Shown: piece after piece, positions 16,908-26,642 of the stretch
Numbering within the stretch: the stretch's first letter is position 1
Layout: every line of letters starts with the position of its first letter
NCBI RefSeq assembly: GCF_007827955.1
Contig: NZ_VITR01000019.1
Span: 1 to 64,000 of the forward strand
Source: Nitrospirillum pindoramense
GTDB lineage: Bacteria > Pseudomonadota > Alphaproteobacteria > Azospirillales > Azospirillaceae
Reading direction: 5' to 3'
DNA length: 64,000 nt
Translations under genes and position numbers: made by a program
The notes under the pieces: model-generated
What the model was told of the DNA's origin: nothing
Seen by the model: the letters and a program-made list of their open reading frames with translations, nothing else
The model's database searches: none

Positions 16908-16939
16908 TGAGGGAGCATCGCCCGCGAGCAGCAGCGGGC
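16908..16939. repeat. TGAGGGAGCAT motif joined to a small hairpin
   Basis: TGAGGGAGCAT (16908-16918) is followed at once by a 6-bp stem GCCCGC/GCGGGC (16920-16925 and 16934-16939). The same 11 bases precede a 10-bp hairpin at 30262-30292, in the same orientation. Two copies in intergenic DNA suggest a dispersed element, but with only two in view this is tentative. A further imperfect inverted repeat lies at 17005-17014/17033-17041. Confidence 0.35.
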
Positions 16940-17112
16940 TGCCCACCGTATGGCCGATACCGCAAAAGCAGTAGGGCGTGGGCCGGTTTCTGCCGGTATA
17001 AAGGGAACCCCTGGGGGCGCCCGCCCTTATCACCAGGGTTCGCCTTGAACGACGACCGGCCAGGCACCCACGCGGGCGCCCAGGGCTGGCACCGCCCACG
17101 GAACGCGCATCC

Positions 17113-18366
17113 ATGCACTTGGCCCCCGACGCCCTTCCGCCGGACGTCCGCAAGGACGACCCCCACGCCGGCATCGGCTTCACCGAGTTCGTCCTGATGG
17201 TTTCGGCCATGATGGCCATGAACGCGCTGGGCACGGATGCCATGCTGCCGGCCTTGGGCCAGATCGGCCGGTCGCTGGGCGTGCTGGAGGAACCGCGCTG
17301 GCAGTGGATCGTGACCGCCTTCCTCCTGGGCTTCGGCGGGGCGCAAATCTTCTACGGCCCCATCTCCGACCGCTATGGCCGCCGGCCAGTCCTGCTCTGG
17401 GGCATCATCTTTTACGCCCTGGGCAATCTGGCGGCGGCACTGGCGCCCACGTTCGAGGTGCTGCTGGCCGTGCGTGTGGCCCAGGGCATCGCCGTCGCCT
17501 CCACCCGCATCGTCGTCGTGTCGGTGGTGCGCGACTGCTACGCCGGGCGGCAGATGGCCCGGGTCATGTCGCTGGCCTTCATGGTCCTGCTGGCCGTGCC
17601 CATCCTGGCGCCCAGCCTGGGGCAGCTGATCATGCTGGTGGCCCCGTGGCGCATTATCTTCGCCTGCCTCACGGCCTATGCCCTGGCGGTCGCCCTGTGG
17701 CTTTGGCGGCGGCTGCCGGAAACGCTGCACCCGGAATACCGGCGGCCCATCGACGTACCCACGATCATGGCCGCCGCCCGCCAGACGGTGACGGACCGCC
17801 AGGCCATCGGCTACACCCTGGCGCAGACGCTGATGATCAGCGCCGTCTTCGCCTACCTCAACAGCATGCCGCCCATCTTTGACGAGGTGTTCAAGGCACC
17901 GGCGCTGTTCCCCCTGATCTTCGCCCTGACCGGCATGTCGCTGGCGGTCTCCGCCCTGCTGAACGCCCGCATCGTCCTGCGGCTGGGCACGCGGCGCCTG
18001 TCCCACGGCGCGCTTCTGGGCTTCATCCTGTTCACCGGCATCCACACCCTGATCGCCCGGAATGGCGAGGGGCTGGTGGTCTTCACCACACTGCAGATCC
18101 TGACCATGTTCTGTTTCGGCCTGGCCGCCAGCAACTTCGGCGCCATGGCCATGGAGCCGGTGGGCGCCATCGCCGGCACCGCCGCCTCCGTCCAGGGGTT
18201 CATCAGCACGGTGGCCGGCGCCCTGATCGGTTTTGTGATCAGCCAGCACTTCGACGGCACCACCCTGCCCCTGGTCGGCGGCTTCCTCGCGTGCGGGACC
18301 GGCGCCCTGGCCATCGTGCTGGTGACGGAGCGCTTCCGCCTGTTCCACCCGCACATGGGCAAGTGA
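17113..18366 (+). CDS. MFS drug efflux transporter, Bcr/CflA type
   Basis: 417 residues with twelve predicted TM helices. The first helix carries MNALGTDAMLPALGQIG, the D-x-x-L-P-A-L pattern of the Bcr/CflA/DHA1 group. The loop between helices 2 and 3 has GPISDRYGRRPVLLWG, the MFS signature. AVRVAQGIAVAS and VVRDCYAGRQMARVMS in helices 4-5 match motif C-like regions of drug/H+ antiporters. Expected role is proton-driven export of toxic compounds. It is convergent with the cupin gene, only 12 bp from its stop, and no regulator is adjacent. Confidence 0.87.
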   Translation: MHLAPDALPPDVRKDDPHAGIGFTEFVLMVSAMMAMNALGTDAMLPALGQIGRSLGVLEEPRWQWIVTAFLLGFGGAQIFYGPISDRYGRRPVLLWGIIFYALGNLAAALAPTFEVLLAVRVAQGIAVASTRIVVVSVVRDCYAGRQMARVMSLAFMVLLAVPILAPSLGQLIMLVAPWRIIFACLTAYALAVALWLWRRLPETLHPEYRRPIDVPTIMAAARQTVTDRQAIGYTLAQTLMISAVFAYLNSMPPIFDEVFKAPALFPLIFALTGMSLAVSALLNARIVLRLGTRRLSHGALLGFILFTGIHTLIARNGEGLVVFTTLQILTMFCFGLAASNFGAMAMEPVGAIAGTAASVQGFISTVAGALIGFVISQHFDGTTLPLVGGFLACGTGALAIVLVTERFRLFHPHMGK

Positions 18367-18378
18367 GGGGGCGAGCCC

Positions 18379-18906
18379 TCACCGATGCTCGGGCTTGTCC
18401 TCCGGCAGGGGCTGGCCGTCGTGCAGATAGGGCGGCGCCTCGATCAGGACGAACACGATGCGGGCCGGCGTGGTGGCACTGGGGTTGCGCCACAGATGCA
18501 TGGTGCCGCGCTGCACGATGATGCCGCCGGCGCCCACGGTCTTCTTCACCCCGTCGTCCAGCTCCAGCTCCACCTCGCCCGACAGGACGATGCCGTAGTC
18601 GATGCTGTTGGTGCGGTGCATGGGGGACACGCCGCCCGGCAGCATGTCCACCACCCGGATGACGGACCCCTGGTTCAGGGTCAGCCCCGCCTCGCGCAGG
18701 CGGCCATCCGTCTCATCATTGTTGTCGGCCGGAACGGTCGCCGTGGTCCACAGCAGGGTGAAGGCGGCATCACCGGAGGGGATGCGCCGGGTGGGGAACT
18801 CGTCATCCGCCATGAAGACGGCGCGGGCCTGGGCATCGTGCCCCGTCACCACGCGCCGCACAGGCGGCAGCCCGGAATCGCTGATCATGTCGCAAGTCTT
18901 TCCCAT
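18379..18906 (-). CDS. Cupin-domain protein
   Basis: 175 residues with a single C-terminal cupin barrel. Motif 1 appears as PMHRTNSIDYGIVLSGEVELE (an H-x-n-E/D-like arrangement with His and Asp), and motif 2 as GIIVQRGTMHLWRNPS. The N-terminal half has no recognised domain. It lies 20 bp after the FAD monooxygenase stop, so the two probably share a transcript; such cupins often act on small aromatic or carbonyl compounds. An alternative start at the second Met (MISDSG) has GGGAAAG upstream. No substrate can be assigned. Confidence 0.7.
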   Translation of the reverse strand: MGKTCDMISDSGLPPVRRVVTGHDAQARAVFMADDEFPTRRIPSGDAAFTLLWTTATVPADNNDETDGRLREAGLTLNQGSVIRVVDMLPGGVSPMHRTNSIDYGIVLSGEVELELDDGVKKTVGAGGIIVQRGTMHLWRNPSATTPARIVFVLIEAPPYLHDGQPLPEDKPEHR

Positions 18907-18926
18907 GGAACCTGAAGCTCAGCGGA

Positions 18927-20072
18927 TCAGATGTCGGCCAGCAAGGCTGCCTGGGCCTTGGCCATCATGGCACCCATGGTCTCGGGCGACACATGGTCCT
19001 GCTGGGCCTTGCCGATGGCGACGCTGCTTTCCACCACCAGGCGGCAGCGTTCGAAGCGACGGTCGGTGAACGCCTGGAAGGCGGCCGGAACGTCGGCGTG
19101 ACGCTGCAATTCCTCCACCAGGACCAGGGCGTCTTCCACCGCGATACCGGCGCCGGAGGCCAGGTGCGGGGTGGTGGCGTGGGACGCGTCGCCGATGAGG
19201 ATGCTGCGGCCCTTGAACCACTTGTCGCGGGGCAGCAACACGGCCTCAAGCGGACGGACATTGACCCAGGAGTCCGCATTCAGGGCGTCCCGCACCGCGC
19301 CGACCGGGCCGCTGAAGGGGGCCAGCAGCGCCGCCAGGCGCTGGTAGGCCGTGGCCTCGTCCACCCGCCGCATCTCCGGCACGTTTTCCAGCAACCACAG
19401 GTACATCAGGTCCTGGCTGACCGGCACCAGGCCGCAGGTGACTGGCGCGCCGACGAAGAAGTGGGAGCGGTCGATCTCCGGCGGGCGCTTGGCGACGACG
19501 CGCCAGCAATACTGGCCGGTGTAGGCCGGCCGGGGCGCGTCGGGAAACAGGAAGGACCGCGCCTTGGAAAAGGCGCCGTCGGCCGCGACCACGAAGTCAT
19601 AGGTGCCGGTGCTGCCGTCGCTGAACCGCGCTTCCACCCGGTCGCCCTGGTCGGTCCATTCGGTGGCGGTCAGGCCCAGGCTCACCCGCACTCCCGCCTC
19701 GCGCGTCAGGCGCGACAGCAGGGTGTGCAGATCGGGGCGCATGATGCCGCCGGATACCGGCAGGTCGGGCTGAATGGGGCGGTCCTGCAGATCGGCCACG
19801 GGCGTGCCGTTGGGGATGCAGATGCGCCCGCCCTCCGTCACGTGATAGCCCTGGGCCTTCAGATCGTCCAGGATGCCCAGGCTGCGGAAGGCGCGGTAGG
19901 TCGGGCCGGTCACGGTGATGCCGGCACCATAGACGCGCCAGTTAGGATCGGCCTCCACCACATGCACGGGCCAGCCGGCCCGGCTGGCCAGGATGGCGAA
20001 GGACATGCCTCCGATGCCGCCACCGAGAACAAGGATGGGGGCGCGGTCCACGCGCGATGAAGACTGAGACAT
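18927..20072 (-). CDS. FAD-dependent monooxygenase (aromatic hydroxylase-like, class A)
   Basis: 381 residues from the ATG at 20072, which has GGGAGAAG 8 bases upstream; a TTG two codons earlier is also open. The three class A marks are present: the Rossmann motif VLGGGIGGMS at the N-terminus with Glu (VVEADP) at the end of strand 2, the central DG motif VVAADGAFSKAR, and the GD motif ILIGDASHATTPHLASGAG. It should use NAD(P)H and oxygen to hydroxylate a small, probably aromatic, substrate in the cytoplasm. It is followed by the cupin gene and divergent to an MFS gene, a layout typical of a small catabolic or detoxification unit. Salicylate-, 6-hydroxynicotinate- and urate-hydroxylase relatives look similar, so the substrate is open. 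Confidence 0.8.
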   Translation of the reverse strand: MSQSSSRVDRAPILVLGGGIGGMSFAILASRAGWPVHVVEADPNWRVYGAGITVTGPTYRAFRSLGILDDLKAQGYHVTEGGRICIPNGTPVADLQDRPIQPDLPVSGGIMRPDLHTLLSRLTREAGVRVSLGLTATEWTDQGDRVEARFSDGSTGTYDFVVAADGAFSKARSFLFPDAPRPAYTGQYCWRVVAKRPPEIDRSHFFVGAPVTCGLVPVSQDLMYLWLLENVPEMRRVDEATAYQRLAALLAPFSGPVGAVRDALNADSWVNVRPLEAVLLPRDKWFKGRSILIGDASHATTPHLASGAGIAVEDALVLVEELQRHADVPAAFQAFTDRRFERCRLVVESSVAIGKAQQDHVSPETMGAMMAKAQAALLADI

Positions 20073-20284
20073 CGCCAACTTCTCCCGTTTCTTCCCTATG
20101 CGCGCCCTCTAAAAAAGGGGTGCGTCAGGGGCGATCCTAAGAGCCGCTCAGCTATTGTTAAAATTGATTTGGAAGATATCTTGGCAGCGGTTCGGCAAAT
20201 GCCTGGCCGGCAGAAACAACGGCAGCAGGGCGAAAAACGGATGGATTCCAAAGGCATGGCCCAATTACCCGGAACCCTGCGCGT

Positions 20285-21490
20285 ATGACGGCGCCGTCCG
20301 CGAACCGTCCGGCCACGCGGCTGGCCACCCGCCTGGCGTTCCTGGCCGCCGGGTTCAGCATGTCCTGCTGGGCCCCGCTGGTGCCCTATGCCCGCGCCCG
20401 GCTGGGGGTGGACGATGCCACCCTGGGCCTGTTGCTGCTGTGCCTGGGCATAGGGTCGGTGGCGGCCATGCCGGCGACCGCCCCCTTGAGCGGCCGGCAC
20501 GGCACCCGGCCGCTGATCCTGGCCGGCGGGCTGGGCATGGCGCTGGCGCTGCCGGCCCTGGCGACGGTCGGCAGCCTGGCCGGCATGGCCGTGGCGCTGC
20601 TGGTGTTCGGCGCCTCGCTGGGCACGTTGGACGTGGCCATGAACGTGCATGCGGTGGAGGTGGAAAGCGATTCCGACCGGCCATTGATGTCGGGCTTCCA
20701 CGGGCTGTTCAGCGTCGGCGGCTTCTGTGGATCCGGCGGCATGACCCTGCTGCTGGCCGCCAGTATGGCGCCCTGGGTCGCGGCCAACCTCAGCGCCGCC
20801 CTGGTGCTGGTGATGCTGGCCCTGGCCGCCCCCCGCCTGCTGCGCAAGCGCCCAGCGGGGCCCCAGGCGGCAGGCCAGGCGGCGGGCGGGCGGGCGCCCC
20901 TGTTCGTGGTGCCCCAGGGGATCGTCCTCCTGCTCGGAGTTCTCGCCCTGATCACCTTTCTCACCGAGGGGGCGCTGCTGGACTGGGGCGCGCTGCTGCT
21001 GACCGATCACCGCGGCGTGCCGCCGACCCAAGCCGGCCTGGGTTACACCCTGTTCTCGCTGTCCATGACGGCAGGGCGCCTTACCGGGGACCGGGTGGTG
21101 GCGGCCCTGGGCAGCCGGCGCGTCATGCTGTGGGGCGGGACGGCGGCTATCGCCGGCCTGGCGCTGCTGCTGCTGGCCCCCCAGACGCCCCTGGGGACGG
21201 TCCTGGCCTTCGCTGGCTTCCTGCTGGTCGGCGCCGGCGCCGCCAACCTGGTGCCGGTGCTGTTCAGCGCGACCGGGCGCCAACAGGTCATGCCCTCAGC
21301 CCTGGCCGTGGCCGGCATGACCGCCATCGGATACGCCGGCATGCTGGGCGGCCCGGCGCTGATCGGCTTCATCGCCCGGGGCTGGGGCCTGCCGGCCGCC
21401 TTCGCCCTGCTGACGACGCTGATGTTGCTGGTGCCACTGTCGGCCAGCCGCGTGGGCCGCATCGACGCCCCCGCCAACGATAGCCCCTGA
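20285..21490 (+). CDS. MFS transporter, YbjJ/MosC-like
   Basis: 401 residues, about twelve TM helices, very Ala/Leu/Gly-rich. GFHGLFSVGGFCGSGG in helix 5 and SLGTLDVAMNVHAVEVE in helix 4 match the YbjJ/MosC branch of the major facilitator superfamily, relatives of the fucose permease group. Transport substrate in this branch is largely unknown. The gene is divergent from the FAD monooxygenase across about 210 bp (20073-20284), which includes an AT-rich core GCTATTGTTAAAATTG near 20150. Shared control with the monooxygenase is plausible but unproven. Confidence 0.82.
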   Translation: MTAPSANRPATRLATRLAFLAAGFSMSCWAPLVPYARARLGVDDATLGLLLLCLGIGSVAAMPATAPLSGRHGTRPLILAGGLGMALALPALATVGSLAGMAVALLVFGASLGTLDVAMNVHAVEVESDSDRPLMSGFHGLFSVGGFCGSGGMTLLLAASMAPWVAANLSAALVLVMLALAAPRLLRKRPAGPQAAGQAAGGRAPLFVVPQGIVLLLGVLALITFLTEGALLDWGALLLTDHRGVPPTQAGLGYTLFSLSMTAGRLTGDRVVAALGSRRVMLWGGTAAIAGLALLLLAPQTPLGTVLAFAGFLLVGAGAANLVPVLFSATGRQQVMPSALAVAGMTAIGYAGMLGGPALIGFIARGWGLPAAFALLTTLMLLVPLSASRVGRIDAPANDSP

Positions 21491-21604
21491 ACGCGCGGCG
21501 GGACATTATGTCGCGCACCCGCCACCCGCGCCACAACCGGGAATGGTTGATTGCCGCCGATCACCCGGTACACTTCAAGTGACGTGCATGGGGGCGGGGG
21601 CGGA

Positions 21605-21871
21605 ATGTCGCGTGCGGAAACGATGTCTCTGAAAATGCTGGTGTCACTGGCGGTGATCCTGACGGCCATATCCGGCATAATGGAGGTTCACAGCCGGCAC
21701 ACCTTCCCCTCTTTCATAGCAAATTCCGGATACTTCCTGTTCTCTTCATTGTTCTATTTTGCGCTTCGGGACAAGCTGACGGACAAGACAGCCCGCTTTT
21801 TGATCCGTATCTACCTGCTGATTTGCATCGGTGCGGTCGTGTCCATCGCGGGCACCTTATTCGGCTTCTGA
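21605..21871 (+). CDS. Small membrane protein of unknown function
   Basis: About 88 residues from the ATG at 21605, which follows a purine-rich GGGGGCGGGGGCGGA; an upstream ATG at 21551 would add 18 Gly-rich residues. Two hydrophobic segments are visible, SGYFLFSSLFYFAL and IYLLICIGAVVSIAGTLF, and an N-terminal MLVSLAVILTAISGIM may be a third. The DNA is distinctly less GC-rich than the surroundings. Its last 15 bases overlap the end of the convergent response regulator gene. No family recognised. Confidence 0.5.
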   Translation: MSRAETMSLKMLVSLAVILTAISGIMEVHSRHTFPSFIANSGYFLFSSLFYFALRDKLTDKTARFLIRIYLLICIGAVVSIAGTLFGF

Positions 21872-22243
21872 CGCCCAGACCTCCCGCACCACCGTCTGTA
21901 GCTGTCCGCCCAAGACAGGTTTGTACAGGATGGCGGCGGGGTGATCCGTGTGGATACGTTCCAGGGTCGCCGGCTCGCGCGACGCGGTGATGAAGATGAC
22001 CTTGGACCCGACGGTGTGGTGTATGGCCAGGGCGGCGTCCACGCCATCGCCCTTGCCCTTCAGCCGCATGTCCATCAGCACCAGGCGGGGGCGCTCCGCC
22101 TGCGCCATCGCGATGGCATCGGCCGCGGTGGCGGCGGTGCCGCACACCTGCAGCCCCATGTCCTGAATCTGGATGCTGAGCGTTTCCGCGATCAGGAACT
22201 CATCGTCGACGACCAGCACGCAATCCTTCAGGGGGCCGCTCAT
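21857..22243 (-). CDS. Stand-alone response regulator receiver protein
   Basis: 128 residues forming one CheY-like domain with no output domain. Acidic pair Asp13/Asp14 (VVDDE), phosphoacceptor Asp58 (LVLMDMRLKG), Thr86 (FITAS) and Lys108 (LYKPV) are all present. It is cotranslated with the upstream ETR-like histidine kinase through an ATGA overlap, so it is the likely phosphorylation partner. Output must pass to another protein, by phosphotransfer or protein binding; single-domain regulators after HWE/HisKA_2 kinases are common in alphaproteobacteria. Confidence 0.9.
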   Translation of the reverse strand: MSGPLKDCVLVVDDEFLIAETLSIQIQDMGLQVCGTAATAADAIAMAQAERPRLVLMDMRLKGKGDGVDAALAIHHTVGSKVIFITASREPATLERIHTDHPAAILYKPVLGGQLQTVVREVWASEAE

Positions 22244-23529
22244 GGCGCCGCGTCCATTCCCGGCTGCGACGCTGGCCCCACCGGGGGCGCCGGCAAAATG
22301 ATTTCCACCCGCGTGCCTTGGTCGACCCGCACCGTCATCGTCCCGTCCAACTGTCCCACCAGGCCCTTCATGATCATGCTTCCCACCCCCCGCCCATAAG
22401 CGCCAGCCGGTTGCCCCGCCTCCGGCGCGGCGGCCCCGGTGCCGTCATCGGCGATGACCAGCAGCACATCCCCCTCCGCCCGGCGGCACATTTCCATTGT
22501 GATGGTCCCCTGTCCATCGGGGAAAGCATGCTTCAGTGAATTGGTGATCAATTCGGTCACCAACAAGCCCAGGGGGATGGCGAAATCAAGATTAACGGTC
22601 AGCGGACAGAGGGAAATACGCAGCGATACCCGGTCATCGGCGCCGGATTGCAGGATGTTGCTGGCCAATTCCTGGAGGAAGGGGGCGATGTCGAAGGTTT
22701 CCAGGTCTGGCGATGCCATCAACTGCTGATGCACCAGCCCCAGGGCGTAGACCCGGCTGCGCAGCCCCGCCAGCGCCTGGCGCGCCTCCGGGTCGGTCAA
22801 TTGCAGGCTCTGCATCATCACCAGGCCATCGATGACCTGCAGATTGTTCTTCACCCGGTGATAGACCTCGCGCAGTAGCAGGTCACGCTGCTTCAGGGCG
22901 GCCGTGCGCTCGGCCACCATCTCCTCCAGATCCGATTTGGCCGCGCGCAGTGCCGCCGTCACCGCCGCCCGCTCCGCCAGCGCCTGGGTCAGCTGGGCAT
23001 TGGCGGCGCTCAGTTCCGCCGTCCGTTCCGCCACCCGCCGCTCCAGCTCGGAGTTGGCGGCCAGCACCTTGGCCTCGCTGTCGCGCAGCAGCGCGGCGGT
23101 GCGCGACTGCTCCTCGACCGTGCGGGTCAGTTCGGCGTTCAACAGGCTGAGCTGGGCGGGCGTGGGCAGGGCCAGCACCCGGGGCACCACCGGCCACAGC
23201 ATGACCGCCGTCGCCACCGACAACAGCGCGGTCAGCAGCTTCTCCAATCCCTCCACCCCGTAGGCCGGCACCCACAGCGTCATCACCGCCAGCATGTGCG
23301 TCAGGCCGCAGGCCAGGATGAAGGCCATGAACAGATGCCCCACCCAGCGGTAGGCCAGATCGCCGCGCTTGCGCACGAACCAGGCCAAGGTCAGGGGGAT
23401 GGAGAAGTAGGACAGGCCGATGATGGCGTCGGACCCGGCGTGCAACCAGATGAGCCCCGGCACCCAACTGAGACAGAAGCCATGGGGCGTCAGGCCGGAT
23501 GGATCCAGCAACCAGTCAGTCACGGTCAT
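22240..23529 (-). CDS. Ethylene-receptor-like (ETR1-type) sensor histidine kinase
   Basis: 429 residues from the ATG at 23529 (GGAGGG upstream); the frame is open to 23577. Residues 15-125 hold three TM helices matching the ETR1 ethylene-binding domain, including Asp34 and Tyr41 in DAIIGLSYFSIPLTL and Cys74/His78 in ACGLTHM. The spacings of these four residues equal those of plant ETR1 (Asp25, Tyr32, Cys65, His69), where Cys and His hold Cu(I). A coiled coil (about 128-215) with two VAERTAEL/VAERTAAL repeats leads to a HisKA_2 domain with His224 in EVYHRVKNNLQ and a HATPase domain (ELITNSLKHAFP). It should sense ethylene or a similar small molecule at the membrane and phosphorylate the adjoining receiver protein. 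Confidence 0.88.
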   Translation of the reverse strand: MTVTDWLLDPSGLTPHGFCLSWVPGLIWLHAGSDAIIGLSYFSIPLTLAWFVRKRGDLAYRWVGHLFMAFILACGLTHMLAVMTLWVPAYGVEGLEKLLTALLSVATAVMLWPVVPRVLALPTPAQLSLLNAELTRTVEEQSRTAALLRDSEAKVLAANSELERRVAERTAELSAANAQLTQALAERAAVTAALRAAKSDLEEMVAERTAALKQRDLLLREVYHRVKNNLQVIDGLVMMQSLQLTDPEARQALAGLRSRVYALGLVHQQLMASPDLETFDIAPFLQELASNILQSGADDRVSLRISLCPLTVNLDFAIPLGLLVTELITNSLKHAFPDGQGTITMEMCRRAEGDVLLVIADDGTGAAAPEAGQPAGAYGRGVGSMIMKGLVGQLDGTMTVRVDQGTRVEIILPAPPVGPASQPGMDAAP

Positions 23530-23669
23530 ATAAGCCGGCCCTCCACCGCCGGGACACCCTGGGTCGTAGGACGACATGTCCCTAAACCTTCGCGGGTGCC
23601 GACGGTGGGCCGCGCCGTCGCGGCCGTCAAGTCGCGCGTTGGGGTGAATCCGGTTGTCTGGGCCCCGAG

Positions 23670-24467
23670 TCAGCCGGCCTGGGCCGCCGCCGTGACCTCA
23701 CGCCGCACCAGCTTGTCCAGCAGGGGGAACTGGGGATCGCCCAGCCAGGCGCGCACAGCCGCCACGTCGGCCAGCGCGTGCAGCGCCGCCGTCGCCTGTT
23801 CCGGACGGCCAACCTTGATCGAGATGCCGTCCAGGCCATGCACGCTTTCGAACGCGTGCTCATCGGGAACGTCATCGCCGATGAAGATGGGCCGGCGTCC
23901 CTGGAACGGCGGCGTCGCCATGAAACGGTGGACGGCATCGCCCTTCAGCGCCTGGGCCGGCAGCAGTTCCACGCCCACATTCCCTTCCACCACCCGATAT
24001 CCCGCAGGCAGGCCGGGCAATGCCGACTTGGCCAGCCGGGTGATGTGCTCCAGGCCATCGGGGTGGGGGCCGGTATGGATGGCCAGTACGGGGCCCTTGC
24101 GTTCGATCACGATGTTGGGGGCGTGGCCCAGTTCGGCCTGCGCCCGTTCCGCCAGCGTCGCCAGGGCCGGCGGCTCCTCCGCCGCCACCGCCGGCTCGTC
24201 CGGTGACAGGCGCAACTCGATACCGAACAGCCCGCCGGCGCGCAAGCGCAGGGGCTGAAACAGCGTGTCGATGGACGCCAGCGACCGGCCGCTGATCAGC
24301 GCCAGCGCCCCATCCAGCTGCCGGTCGAGATTGGCCAGCAGGTCGCGCAACTCATCATCGACCACCACGCCGGTGGGGTCCTTGTGATGTTCCAGCAGCG
24401 TCCCGTCGATATCCAGGAACAGGGCCCAGCGGTCCCCGGCGGTGGGCGCCAAGGCGCTGTCGGCCAT
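23670..24467 (-). CDS. otsB: Trehalose-6-phosphate phosphatase
   Basis: 265 residues from the ATG at 24467, 4 bp after the otsA stop. HAD-superfamily motifs are clear: LFLDIDGTLLEH (motif I with nucleophile and acid/base Asp), ALISGRSLASID (motif II), the cap with IERKGPVLAIHTG, and PIFIGDDVPDEHAF (motif IV, metal ligands), preceded by LKGDAVHRFM. OtsB removes phosphate from trehalose-6-phosphate, giving trehalose. Coupling to otsA gives the complete OtsAB route to an osmo- and desiccation protectant. The frame is open 21 codons further upstream inside otsA, which is rejected. Confidence 0.92.
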   Translation of the reverse strand: MADSALAPTAGDRWALFLDIDGTLLEHHKDPTGVVVDDELRDLLANLDRQLDGALALISGRSLASIDTLFQPLRLRAGGLFGIELRLSPDEPAVAAEEPPALATLAERAQAELGHAPNIVIERKGPVLAIHTGPHPDGLEHITRLAKSALPGLPAGYRVVEGNVGVELLPAQALKGDAVHRFMATPPFQGRRPIFIGDDVPDEHAFESVHGLDGISIKVGRPEQATAALHALADVAAVRAWLGDPQFPLLDKLVRREVTAAAQAG

Positions 24468-24471
24468 CGCG

Positions 24472-26448
<1,977 letters not shown>

Positions 26449-26642
26449 GGTGATACACCCATACCCTATCGGTTGGAAGACTATGACCTGGTATTATCAT
26501 TGTTAGGACCAGGACCTATAACGCGTCGCTTGGATGAATATCTTCGCTCACGCCTTTCCATTGGCAGAGATGAAGTATTCACCTATCAATCCCGAACCTT
26601 GGATTGTAGTTCCCTAGACGACAGGCCGAACGCCGATGGCGC
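26449..26642. promoter_or_regulatory. AT-rich intergenic region ahead of otsA
   Basis: These 194 bp, between the stop of the debranching-enzyme gene and otsA, are strongly AT-enriched (for example GGTATTATCATTGTTAGG near 26491-26508). They presumably hold the otsA promoter on the minus strand. No terminator hairpin or operator was recognised. Confidence 0.35.

Noticed and set aside
16861-18354. Long minus-strand open frame (497 codons) opposite the MFS gene
   Set aside because: Gln/Gly/His/Asp-rich translation without hydrophobic or domain pattern; it mirrors the codon bias of the real plus-strand transporter.
20155-21483. Alternative plus-strand frame overlapping the YbjJ-like transporter
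   Set aside because: Arg/Gly/Pro-rich and lacks the TM pattern seen in the frame starting at 20285.
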